A stretch of DNA of 36,431 nucleotides from Spirochaetaceae bacterium (GCA_028821475.1 JAPPGB010000049.1:1-36431); one strand, 5' to 3'; shown: positions 24,723 to 32,483, numbered from the stretch's first letter. Program-made: numbers and translations. Notes: a model not told the origin generated them from the letters alone.

Positions 24723-24752
24723 AATATAACGCTTGCCCGGCGCGGCGGTGAA
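24723..24752 (-). promoter_or_regulatory. Promoter of the bcp gene
   Basis: On the minus strand TTCACC (24747-24752) and TATATT (24723-24728) are 18 bp apart, a reasonable -35/-10 pair. Only nine bases separate the -10 from the ATG at 24713, leaving almost no room for a leader or ribosome binding site. Confidence 0.5.
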
Positions 24753-24758
24753 CTCACG

Positions 24759-24803
24759 CAGCCCGGACAGCCCGCACAACCGGCACAACCGGCACAACCG
24801 GCA
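24759..24803. repeat. Five 9-bp tandem units in the bcp/transporter divergent region
   Basis: Units read CAGCCCGGA, CAGCCCGCA, then three identical CAACCGGCA. They begin 7 bp upstream of the bcp -35 candidate, in the 264-bp space between divergent genes 24714-24977. Iterated sites in such a position could bind a regulator of either gene. No coding sequence is supported in this interval. Confidence 0.7.
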
Positions 24804-24977
24804 CGTAGCGCGTTTGCCGGCGTGGCGACTCGAAGACCGCACGGCGGCTGCCGTACGCGCCGCCATGAGCTCAAGCAGCGGCCTCGCGCCGTACGCGCCG
24901 CAGGCGTCGTCCCGGTCAGCGCGGCCCGGGGTGCGGCTGAAGTTGACAGCCGGACACGTGGTAGGATGACCGCCGTC

Positions 24978-26474
24978 ATGAGTCAGGCTGGGTCGGCGGG
25001 CCACGACCGCGAAGCCGGGAAGTTCGCGGCGCCCCCGCTTGACGGAGCGTTGGCGCAGCCGTGGTCGGCCCGCAAGCTGGTCGGGCTGCTGGCGGTGTTC
25101 GGGCCGGCGGCAATCGTGGCCTCGGTCAGCATCGGCGCCGGCGAGACGATCGTGGTGGTGCGCGCCGGCGCGTGGGCGCGCTACGGCCTGTTGTGGCTGG
25201 TGCTGCTGAGCTGCGTGGTCAAGGGCGTGTTCGTGACCTACCTGCTCGGCCGCTACACGGCGGTCAGCGGCGAGCACATCGGCCACCGGCTGGTGCGGCT
25301 GCCGGGGCCGCGCGGCTGGCTGCTGGTCGCCATCGTTGCGCTGGAGATGATCGGTGCGCCGCTGGCATGGGTGCCGATCGCCAAGCCGTGCGGCGACCTG
25401 TTCCACTTCCTGCTGCGGGGCGTGCTGCCGGCATCGATCCCGGAACCGATCTACGAAAACGCGATCACCTGTGCCTTCATCCTGCTCGCCCTGGCGTTCT
25501 GCCTGCGCCTGTCGTACCAGAAGCTGGAGAAGCAGCAGATCGTGATCTGCAGCATCCTGGTCGCCGGCACCATCCTCGGCACGCTGCTGGTGCGCCCCGA
25601 CCTGGGCCGGGCGCTGCTCGGCACGGTCAGCTTCGGGCAGGTGCCGGAGTTCCCGGAGTGGGCGCCGCGCGACGCGGTGGACAATCCCCTGCTCACCATG
25701 GCGACGGCGTTCGCGTACGTGGGCGGTTCGGTGATGGGCTACGTCGTGTACGCCAACTGGGTCGGCATCCGCCGCTGGGGGATGACCGCGCACCGCGACA
25801 TCGACGGGCTCCGCCGCCACGCGTTCGCGCACGAGGCGATCGATTACCTTCCCGAGGAGCCGGAGCAGGTGGCGCTGGTGCGCACGAGCGTCGCTCCGCT
25901 GCGCTGGGACGTCGGCATGGGGGCGGTAGTGCTGTTCATCGTGACGGCGGCGTTCATGCTGTCCGGCGCCGCGGTGCTGTACCCGCTGCAGAGCCGGTTC
26001 ACCGGCTGGAGCCTGCTCACCGAGCAGCGCCACGTGTGGAGCAACATCCACGGTTCGCTGATCTGGATCTACTACGTGGCGATCATCGCCGCGCTGTGGG
26101 GCACGCTGCAGGCGTTCCCGGAGATCTACGCGCGCGTGATGCAGGAGTTCGGCCAGGCGATCAGCCCGCGGCGGAGGTGGGACTACGACCGCATCAAGCT
26201 GGTGGTGTGCGGCTACCTGCTGGTGACCACCTTCTCGATCGTCTGGCTGGACGTCCCGTTCGACATCCTCACCCAGGTCGCCGGCTTCCTGCTGGCGAAC
26301 CTGTCGATCGCAATGGTGATGCTGGCGGCGCTGTACCTCAACTTCAAGCTGCCGCCCGCGTACCGCACCCGGCTGCCGATGCTGGCCGGCGCGGTGCTGT
26401 CCGCGCTGGTGCTGGTGGCGTTCGCCGGCATCAGCGGCTGGGGCCTGGCCGGCAAGCTGTTCGGAATCGGTTAG
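24978..26474 (+). CDS. Nramp-like membrane transporter lacking the canonical metal motifs
   Basis: Polytopic membrane protein of 498 residues with about 11 hydrophobic segments and an APC-type (LeuT-like) look resembling the Nramp family. At the place where Nramp helix 1 has Asp-Pro-Gly-Asn, this protein reads SIGAGETIV within FGPAAIVASVSIGAGETI. Helix 6, which normally has MPH.x.YLHS, reads YVGGSVMGYVVYANWVG. The residues that coordinate divalent metal in Nramp are therefore not present, so I would not call it a manganese/iron transporter without evidence. A long hydrophilic loop (about 260-300, HRDIDGLRRHAFAHEAIDYLP) separates the halves. Starts at 24978 or 24966 are both possible; a TAGGAT lies directly upstream. 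The small membrane protein gene follows after one base. Confidence 0.78.
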   Translation: MSQAGSAGHDREAGKFAAPPLDGALAQPWSARKLVGLLAVFGPAAIVASVSIGAGETIVVVRAGAWARYGLLWLVLLSCVVKGVFVTYLLGRYTAVSGEHIGHRLVRLPGPRGWLLVAIVALEMIGAPLAWVPIAKPCGDLFHFLLRGVLPASIPEPIYENAITCAFILLALAFCLRLSYQKLEKQQIVICSILVAGTILGTLLVRPDLGRALLGTVSFGQVPEFPEWAPRDAVDNPLLTMATAFAYVGGSVMGYVVYANWVGIRRWGMTAHRDIDGLRRHAFAHEAIDYLPEEPEQVALVRTSVAPLRWDVGMGAVVLFIVTAAFMLSGAAVLYPLQSRFTGWSLLTEQRHVWSNIHGSLIWIYYVAIIAALWGTLQAFPEIYARVMQEFGQAISPRRRWDYDRIKLVVCGYLLVTTFSIVWLDVPFDILTQVAGFLLANLSIAMVMLAALYLNFKLPPAYRTRLPMLAGAVLSALVLVAFAGISGWGLAGKLFGIG

Positions 26475-26475
26475 C

Positions 26476-26817
26476 GTGCCGCGCCCCCTGTTCTCCCTGC
26501 TCGCCCTCCTGTGGCTGCCCGCGGGAGTGGTCGCCTCGGCCCTGATCCGCGGCCTGGGCGTCCCGCCCGAGCCGCGTGCGCTGCTGTCGCTGCTGCCGGT
26601 CGCCCCCGCCGGCCTGCCGCTGGCGCTCGCCTGCCGCCGGCTGCACCGCAAGGGCTTTTGCATCACCGCGTGGATCGCGATGGCCGTGCTGGCGGTCGCC
26701 ACCGTCGCCGCCACCCTGGTAGCCGGCCTGCTCGGCCCCGCCGCCATCGTCATCTACGCCCTCCTCCTCAGCCTCCCCGCCTGGCTCCTCGCCCTCCTCC
26801 TCCGCCGCAACCGGTAA
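26476..26817 (+). CDS. Small hydrophobic membrane protein, function unknown
   Basis: A 113-residue protein with three or four predicted membrane helices (LFSLLALLWLPAGVVASALI, LLSLLPVAPAGLPLALA, AWIAMAVLAVATVAATLVAGLLG, IVIYALLLSLPAWLLALLL) and a basic C terminus (RRNR). I do not recognise a family. The GTG start lies one base after the transporter stop codon, so it is probably an operon partner, perhaps an accessory subunit. Third-position GC is very high, like its neighbours. It is the last core gene before the lower-GC island. Confidence 0.6.
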   Translation: MPRPLFSLLALLWLPAGVVASALIRGLGVPPEPRALLSLLPVAPAGLPLALACRRLHRKGFCITAWIAMAVLAVATVAATLVAGLLGPAAIVIYALLLSLPAWLLALLLRRNR

Positions 26818-26877
26818 CCTGCGCTGGCCGCCCGCTCGCGACAGGACCGGAAACCACTCCCAATCTAACAATAGACA

Positions 26878-26922
26878 TATTGCCAAAGAATCTATTGCCA
26901 AAGAATCTATTGCCGAATATCT
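26878..26922. repeat. 15-bp tandem repeat at the left edge of the island
   Basis: Two perfect units TATTGCCAAAGAATC (26878-26892, 26893-26907) and a third, degenerate unit (26908-26922, 9 of the first 10 bases matching). The array ends 8 bp before the GTG of the ATPase pseudogene, exactly where composition changes. It could be an iterated operator or a scar of the insertion. Confidence 0.8.
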
Positions 26923-26930
26923 TGCGTTGA

Positions 26931-27721
26931 GTGAGGAACATCATCGGTCAGGCGGTGGTCGGCGACGACCTCTTCGGGCGAGACTACGAGCTTGCTCGCC
27001 TGTGGGAGCACTTCGACCAGGGCGAGCACGTGCTGATGCTCGCGCCCCGGCGTGTTGGCAAGACCAGCCTGATGCTGGAACTCGGCGCCAGGAGGCGTCG
27101 TTGCGGGGCGCAGTGCACACGCTTGTGGGCGGCTCGATAGGGCTGGAGGGAGTGCTGCGGCGCGTCGGACTCACGGCATCGATCAACGACCTCGTACCAT
27201 TCCGAGTGGACTCTTGGCAGCGTTCCATCGCCGTGGAGTTCCTCGAAGTACTCGGTCGAGACATAGACTTCCCGCTCGACGACCACTCGATCGGTCGCAT
27301 CCTTGACTTGCTCGTCGACCCTGTTCCGTACCACGTGCAACTCTTTGTGTCGGCGCTTCGCGATGTGTGTCGAGGAGACGCCTCGCTGGTGTCCAGCGAA
27401 ACGATAGATCGTTGTTTCGAAGAGCAACTCGCCGGTGAGAGCGGAACCGCTCATCTGGATCACTACGAGAAGCGCCTTGAATTTGCGCTCGATGAGCGCG
27501 AGCGGGAGATTGCGCATTCCATCCTCAGCCTTGCCTGCAGCACCCGCGAGGGCGTCCGCCTGTCAGACCTTGGCCGCAGGAATAGGGGAGTTGTGCCACC
27601 CTTCCAGCCGGTGCTGCGCGATCTAAAGGCCGACGGTTACCTGAAGGAGGAGGACAGCCGTGTAGTCTTTCGCTCAAACCTGCTGCGGGTGTGGTGGCGG
27701 AAACACCTCGGAAGAGGCTGA
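26931..27721 (+). pseudogene. Decayed AAA ATPase gene (internal deletion and frameshift)
   Basis: The first ~53 codons (frame starting GTG at 26931) encode an ATPase N terminus, with GRDYELARLWEHFDQGEHVL and the P-loop APRRVGKTSL, and stop at 27138. From about 27090 a different frame carries the C-terminal half of the same family: VHTLVGGSIGLEGVLRRVGL, INDLVPFRVDSW, PVPYHVQLFVSALRDVC, SGTAHLDHYEKRLEFAL and a winged-helix-like end FRSNLLRVWWRKHLGRG. The middle of the ATPase (Walker B, sensor 1), roughly 120 residues in intact relatives as I recall them, is missing. One deletion near 27085-27125 explains both the loss and the frame change. The C-terminal frame ends with TGATG, overlapping the ATG of the next ATPase gene, the remains of a coupled two-ATPase operon. 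Confidence 0.8.
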
Positions 27722-30576
27722 TGGCGATACGGCGGCGTATCTACAACCCAGCCCACCTGACCCGCGACGAACTGAAAGCGTCGTTCGTCGCGCGCGCAGA
27801 CACCCTCGCCGAGATGCTCCGTGTGATCGGTGGGCAGAAGCCGGACCGGCCATGCCAACACATGCTGCTCATCGGTCCTCGCGGTATGGGGAAGACCACG
27901 CTCGGCTTGCGGTTCCTTTACGCGATCGAGGACGACCCGGAGCTATGCCGGCGCTGGCAGCCCGTTGCGTTCGATGAGGAGAGCTACGGCATCACCAGCT
28001 TGGCCGAATTCTGGATTCACGCTCTGCGCCATCTGGCCGCGGCCACCGGAGACCCGCACTGGGAGGAACGAGCGGAGTCGTTTATCAGAGACGAGCTGGA
28101 CCTGGAACGAGCCTCAGCATACGCACTTGCTGAACTCATGGACTTCAGCCAGGGCAATGGCAAACGGCTGATCTTGTTTGTCGAGAACCTCGACGCAGTG
28201 ATCGGTCAGATCCATGATGAGCGGCAGATCCACAGCCTGCGTGCTACCCTGATCGAGCGCCCGGAAATTCTGCTGCTGGGCTCCGCGAATTCATTTTTCG
28301 AAGCGATTGGCGGATACGGAGAGCCCCTCTATGAGTTCTTCCGTGTCTTCAAATTGAAGGGTGTCGGACAGGAGGAGGCTCGTAAGATCTTGGAGACAAC
28401 CGGAAGCCCTTATCGCGGACCAGAAGCCCCTGAGTTGTTAAGAGTCGAGTACGGTCGCCTTGAGACTATCCGGCAGCTCACCGGCGGAAATCCCCGTCTG
28501 TTGGGACTTGCTTGCCGGTTGTTGATCGAGTCGCCACTCGGATCAGCCTTGGAGGATCTGGAACGACTGATCGATGAGCAGACTCCCTACTTCAAAGCAA
28601 GGATCGAGGATTTGCCGGGCCAGTCACGGAAGGTGTTCCACTGTCTATCCGAAGGATGGAGGCCGCTTCTGGCTAAGGAGGTGGCGGCTGCGGCAAGGCT
28701 GACTTCCTCTCATGCCAGCGCTCAACTCAAGCAACTGGTAGATAAGGGGTACGCACGCGAGGTTCATTTGCCGCGCAGCAAGCGTGCACGATACGACGTC
28801 AGCGACCGATTCTACAACATCTACTACCTGCTTCGTTTCTCACGCTCAGGTCGCGTCCGCCTCGAACGACTGGTGGCGTTTCTTCACGACCTTTTTGGTT
28901 CCTCCGGTATGAGGACGATGTATTCTTCGGCACTCTCGAAACTCAGTGCTAGTGCAGTGCACGCGGATGATCTGGCCGATTGGCTGATGGTGTTAGCTCC
29001 GCATGTCGCCGCAGACCAGGAGTTTCCCGGACGTAACAACTGGCGGAGCCAAGCAGTTGACATCATTGTCGAGCGATTTGGCGCACGATCGACGCTCCTT
29101 AACGATATCGAAACTGCGTTTGCGGATCGGACATCAGACGAAGTCGATAGTCGATGGTTCAACCAAACGAGCGAATTCGTCAAGCAGGGTAGGATCTCGG
29201 AGGCAGAACAGATCCTGCGACGAGAGTTGGAGCATCGACCACGAGATGCCGGATTATGGCTTCGGCTTGGTACGATATTGATTCGTGGGCACCGCTATGA
29301 AGATGCTCTGTCAGCTATCGAATCAGCGACAGAGAATGTCTCGACACGCAACAATTCCGACTGGATAGATCTTTTTACTGTGTTGAATGGTGTTACGATT
29401 GGGGCACTCAAAGGACCATCTGAGGCGCTGACGATGATCGAGAAAGTAGCGGTCGAATCCTTCTCTGAAGAGATGACCATGGTGTCGCGTTGTGCTGGCG
29501 GCCTCGCATCTTGGGCGAAGGGACGCCTGCTCATAGAACTACGGAGGAGCGAAGAGGCCGTCCCTGTATTGCTCCGTACGCTGAGATTCTTCCGTCAGAA
29601 GGACCACGTGCTCGCGCGTCGTGCGGCGGTGGAAGCGCTCACCGCTGCTGCGGCAGTCCTTACCGGCCTTAGACAAGATGAACGTGCCATTGCTGAACGG
29701 AGACGTACCGTGGACTACGTGCAGTTGGATGATCCTGAACACCTCCGAAGACTTGCGGTTAGAGCACTGACAACAAACTGTATTGTACTCGCCAATCTTG
29801 AGAGGGATAAGGAACTTGAGGAATCCTGCAACCTGATACTGAACTATGTGTCTTTCGATGATGCTCCTGATGTTCGGAGACTCGCTATAATCGCTCTGGG
29901 GGGAAAATGGTTGTCGGAGTCATCACAAGGTAGATTCGATGGACTCGAAACCGCATGGAGTCAAGTTGGAAGGTACCTGCGCCGTGATGATCCTCAGGAG
30001 GTGATGACTACGGCTGCCGATACGCTTGCTTTGGGTGGAGGTATCCTGATTGACCAGAAACGGTACAGCGAAGCAGAGGCCACATTTGAAAGGGCGACTG
30101 AGGTCGATAATAGTCATCCTGTTGCCTGCGCGTATTGGGTACGTAGCGTTCTTTGGAAAACGACTCCTGAAAATTTGTCTGAGGCCGAAAAACTCGCCGC
30201 GCGGGCTGTTGAGTTGAACTCCGACAATCGCGTTGCACTTCTCACGCTTGCCAATGTGCTTGCTCAGCGAGGGAATTGGGCGGAGGCGTTGGACCGAGTC
30301 GAACAAGCTTTTGGGTTCGACGCCGGCGAGATGAAAGGAAGGGCCGGCGCGGATGTCTTGATTTCATTGATCGGGGCAGCTGCTGCGGGTTATGGCCGGC
30401 GGGTCAAGCGGATTATGGAGGACGTAGGTTTGGTCGAATCGATGGAACCACTCTGGCATGCCATTCGGGCGGAACTTGGGGAAGAACTAGAGCCGCTCCC
30501 TGCGGAGGTGATGGATGTCGTGGTGTTGCTTCGTCGGAGAATCGCTGGCGACCCGGCGCCGTCCAAATCGGATTAG
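27721..30576 (+). CDS. STAND-like P-loop ATPase with winged helix and TPR repeats
   Basis: A 951-residue protein. The ATPase module (about 1-300) has the P-loop GPRGMGKTT (52-60), Walker B in RLILFVENLD (149-158), sensor 1 ILLLGSAN (183-190) and GGNPR (255-259), an arrangement typical of archaeal-type/STAND ATPases. A winged helix follows (about 303-365, VFHCLSEGW to RYDVSDRFYNIYYLL). The C-terminal ~470 residues are helical, with recognisable TPR units at about 480-540 (ISEAEQILRRELEHRPRDAGLW) and near the end (YSEAEATFERATEVDNSHPVA, LSEAEKLAARAVELNSDNRVAL). The ATG at 27721 overlaps the stop of the decayed ATPase gene (TGATG) and has GGAAGAGG just upstream. No nuclease, TIR or other effector domain is visible. 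The GC content is lower than its surroundings, especially the TPR half, which supports horizontal acquisition. A sensing/defence role is inference. Confidence 0.85.
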   Translation: MAIRRRIYNPAHLTRDELKASFVARADTLAEMLRVIGGQKPDRPCQHMLLIGPRGMGKTTLGLRFLYAIEDDPELCRRWQPVAFDEESYGITSLAEFWIHALRHLAAATGDPHWEERAESFIRDELDLERASAYALAELMDFSQGNGKRLILFVENLDAVIGQIHDERQIHSLRATLIERPEILLLGSANSFFEAIGGYGEPLYEFFRVFKLKGVGQEEARKILETTGSPYRGPEAPELLRVEYGRLETIRQLTGGNPRLLGLACRLLIESPLGSALEDLERLIDEQTPYFKARIEDLPGQSRKVFHCLSEGWRPLLAKEVAAAARLTSSHASAQLKQLVDKGYAREVHLPRSKRARYDVSDRFYNIYYLLRFSRSGRVRLERLVAFLHDLFGSSGMRTMYSSALSKLSASAVHADDLADWLMVLAPHVAADQEFPGRNNWRSQAVDIIVERFGARSTLLNDIETAFADRTSDEVDSRWFNQTSEFVKQGRISEAEQILRRELEHRPRDAGLWLRLGTILIRGHRYEDALSAIESATENVSTRNNSDWIDLFTVLNGVTIGALKGPSEALTMIEKVAVESFSEEMTMVSRCAGGLASWAKGRLLIELRRSEEAVPVLLRTLRFFRQKDHVLARRAAVEALTAAAAVLTGLRQDERAIAERRRTVDYVQLDDPEHLRRLAVRALTTNCIVLANLERDKELEESCNLILNYVSFDDAPDVRRLAIIALGGKWLSESSQGRFDGLETAWSQVGRYLRRDDPQEVMTTAADTLALGGGILIDQKRYSEAEATFERATEVDNSHPVACAYWVRSVLWKTTPENLSEAEKLAARAVELNSDNRVALLTLANVLAQRGNWAEALDRVEQAFGFDAGEMKGRAGADVLISLIGAAAAGYGRRVKRIMEDVGLVESMEPLWHAIRAELGEELEPLPAEVMDVVVLLRRRIAGDPAPSKSD

Positions 30577-30688
30577 TGCTGTAATCTTGGATCACTCCAA
30601 TCGCAGGGGGTAGCACCGCCGCACTGTCGCGACGGAAGCCCAGATCGACGCCAAGGCCGACGAACTCCGCGAGGCATGGTGCCTTGGC

Positions 30689-31336
30689 ATGGGTCCTGTA
30701 TCCAGCCTCTGCGAACTTCTCGAAACCGAGGGTATCAAGGTGGTCGTAGCCGACCTTCCCGAGCGCGTCAATGGATTGGTTTGTCACGTCATCCGGGGCG
30801 GTGAGCCGGTCGCCGAGGCCGTCGTGGTTTCGAACCGGATCAATGTCGAGCGAAAACGCTTCACCCTTGCTCACGAGCTCGCACATAGGATCATCCGATC
30901 CATCGGCAACCCGGCAATCTCGCTGGAGACGGCAATGAATCGCTTCGCTGGTGCCTTTCTCGTCCCGCGCCAGCGTCTCCTGGGGGAAGTCGGCGCCAAC
31001 CGTCGCCGCATTACCTACTACGAAATGATCCGCCTCAAGCACACCTACGGCGTGTCGGCGGCGACCATGCTGATGCGCCTTGGACAGGTCGGCGTCCTGC
31101 CTCCCGCCACCGTCCAGCAGGCATTCGCGACTTTCGCCCGCTCCTGGCGTAAGACGGAACCCGAACCTATCCCGTCCGACCACGGGTTTGCCGCCTTCGA
31201 AAAGCCCCGGCGTTTCAAGCGTCTTGTCGCCCGCGCCGTTGGCGAAGGGCTGATCTCGCCCGTACGTGCCGCTACGCTTCTCAACGAGTCCCTCGACTCC
31301 GTCGAACGGCGCATCAGCGGTCCGCCGACCGAATGA
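30689..31336 (+). CDS. ImmA/IrrE-type zinc metallopeptidase, 5'-truncated
   Basis: COG2856 peptidase domain: RFTLAHELAHRII carries the HExxH zinc motif (His-Glu-Leu-Ala-His), with a second helix MNRFAGAFLVPRQRLLGEV that normally supplies the third ligand region. Family members cleave repressors or are fused to an HTH antitoxin-like domain. Family-like sequence continues upstream of the ATG in the same frame (VATEAQIDAKADELREAW), back to a TAG at 30611-30613, with no start codon in between. The gene has therefore lost its 5' part, most likely an XRE-type HTH domain plus about 25 residues of the peptidase region. The remaining 215 residues could still be translated from 30689. The stop overlaps the ATG of the PIN stump (ATGA), showing they were one operon. 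Confidence 0.72.
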   Translation: MGPVSSLCELLETEGIKVVVADLPERVNGLVCHVIRGGEPVAEAVVVSNRINVERKRFTLAHELAHRIIRSIGNPAISLETAMNRFAGAFLVPRQRLLGEVGANRRRITYYEMIRLKHTYGVSAATMLMRLGQVGVLPPATVQQAFATFARSWRKTEPEPIPSDHGFAAFEKPRRFKRLVARAVGEGLISPVRAATLLNESLDSVERRISGPPTE

Positions 31337-31548
31337 GGTGCGTCGTCAACGACGCGTCCTGCCTCATCGACCTCCGCAAAGGAGGTCTACTGGGCGTCCT
31401 CTGCAATCTGCCGTACCAATTCGTCGTCCCGCTGCCCGTGCGTGAGCACCTGCCCGTCGAGGTGGACGTTCATGACGCGCGGAGGGCAAACCCGGGGCTA
31501 CCCGCGCGGCGATGCGTGGTGGTAAGATCTGTCGTCGCGGAGACCCGG
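31333..31548 (+). pseudogene. N-terminal stump of a PIN-domain (VapC-like) protein
   Basis: Starting from the ATG that overlaps the peptidase stop, the first ~40 codons read CVVNDASCLIDLRKGGLLGVL and FVVPLPVRE, the first strand, catalytic Asp and first helices of a PIN ribonuclease. The sequence then turns Arg/Pro-rich and loses any PIN likeness, and the frame runs without a stop into the PhyH gene at 31549. Three of the four acidic PIN residues are missing, so it cannot be an active nuclease. ImmA/IrrE-like and PIN genes as neighbours suggest a former toxin-antitoxin-like pair. The right limit of the homology is uncertain (about 31450). Confidence 0.65.
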
Positions 31549-32445
31549 ATGGCAACCTCCCCTACCGAGCAATTCGAGAACGACGGCTACTTCATCGTGC
31601 GTGGCGCGCTGCCCGACTCGGTGCTGCAGCCGATCCGCGACCTCATCGACCGCAACGTCGATGCTCATGCGCGCGTGCTGCACGCCGAGGGAGCCATCGG
31701 GTCGATCCACGCCGGCGCCTCCTTCGAGCGGCGGCTGGCGCTGCTGTACCGCGACGCGGAATCGCGCATGCGCTCCTGGAACACGTTCCTGTTCTCGCCG
31801 GAGTTGTACGCGCTGGTGCGGCACGAGGCGATCCTCGACGCCCTGCAGCCGCTGCTCGGCGAGGAGATTTCCTTCAACGGCGACTACCACCTGCGCCCCA
31901 AGCTGCCCGGCCGCACCAACACCGCCTTTCCGCTGCACCAGGACAGCCAATACTACGGCCCCGAAACCGGCCACATCCTGGTGATCTCGGTGTGGATCCC
32001 GCTGGTCGACGTGGACGAGCACAACGGCTGCCTGCAGCTCATTCCCGGCAGCCACAAGTGGGGCCTGCTGCCGGGCGCGCGCCGCGCCGACCACAACATG
32101 GTGAGCTTCGAAGACGTAACGCGGCGCGGCACGCCGGTCCCGGAGCCGATGCGCTGCGGCGACTTCCTGGCGTTCCACAACCTCACCTTTCACGGCAGCG
32201 ACGTGAACCACGGCGACGGCGTGCGCTGGAGCGTCGACGTGCGCTTCCGGGAGACCCCCGGCTACCGCGAGCAAAGCGAGCCCGAGCGCATCGGCGACCG
32301 CGCCCTGCAGGCCGCGCTCGACCGCAGCGGCCGCCCACCCCTCGTGGTGCGCAGCAACCACCCGCGGACCCTCGGCGACTACGCCTCCTGGGACGGCGCC
32401 CGCCGGCGCCTGCGCGAGCAGGCCGCCCGCCGCCGCACCGGCTGA
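31549..32445 (+). CDS. Phytanoyl-CoA dioxygenase (PhyH) family protein
   Basis: Fe(II)/2-oxoglutarate-dependent oxygenase of 298 residues. The iron triad is His130 and Asp132 in FPLHQDSQYY and His215 in FHNLTFHGSD; the 2-oxoglutarate Arg is probably Arg227 or Arg232 in VRWSVDVRF. The helix-rich start (EQFENDGYFIVRGALPDSVL) is typical. The product is often a hydroxylated small metabolite in bacterial PhyH proteins, but the substrate cannot be read from sequence. The ATG at 31549 has GGAG six bases upstream. The frame is open back to 31333 through the PIN stump, giving a possible 370-residue readthrough protein. The deacetylase gene follows after 38 bp on the same strand. Confidence 0.9.
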   Translation: MATSPTEQFENDGYFIVRGALPDSVLQPIRDLIDRNVDAHARVLHAEGAIGSIHAGASFERRLALLYRDAESRMRSWNTFLFSPELYALVRHEAILDALQPLLGEEISFNGDYHLRPKLPGRTNTAFPLHQDSQYYGPETGHILVISVWIPLVDVDEHNGCLQLIPGSHKWGLLPGARRADHNMVSFEDVTRRGTPVPEPMRCGDFLAFHNLTFHGSDVNHGDGVRWSVDVRFRETPGYREQSEPERIGDRALQAALDRSGRPPLVVRSNHPRTLGDYASWDGARRRLREQAARRRTG

Positions 32446-32483
32446 CCGGCGCCGGCAGCGACGGCAGCGACGGTAACCCGGCC

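Larger units (their letters stand above)
26820..31548. other. Lower-GC accessory island with decayed and intact defence-type genes
   Basis: Composition drops sharply here. By hand count, bases 29881-29940 are about 48% GC, against about 75% for 25081-25140. The left side is marked by an AT-rich stretch with a 15-bp tandem repeat; the right side is the PIN stump that runs into the PhyH gene. Inside are an AAA ATPase pseudogene, a STAND-like ATPase-TPR gene, a truncated ImmA/IrrE peptidase gene and a PIN remnant, all on the + strand with coupled stop/start junctions. No integrase, transposase or flanking tRNA is visible, so the mode of entry is unknown. Confidence 0.7.

Noticed and set aside
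24759-24803. CRISPR-like array
   Set aside because: Units are contiguous without spacers and only 9 bp long; the 15-bp arrays at 16906 and 26878 are also plain tandem repeats. No cas genes are present.
27721-30576. Calling the TPR ATPase an Avs or other named defence protein
   Set aside because: The general STAND layout is shared by many regulators, and no effector domain or diagnostic sensor is visible, so a named assignment would be unsupported.
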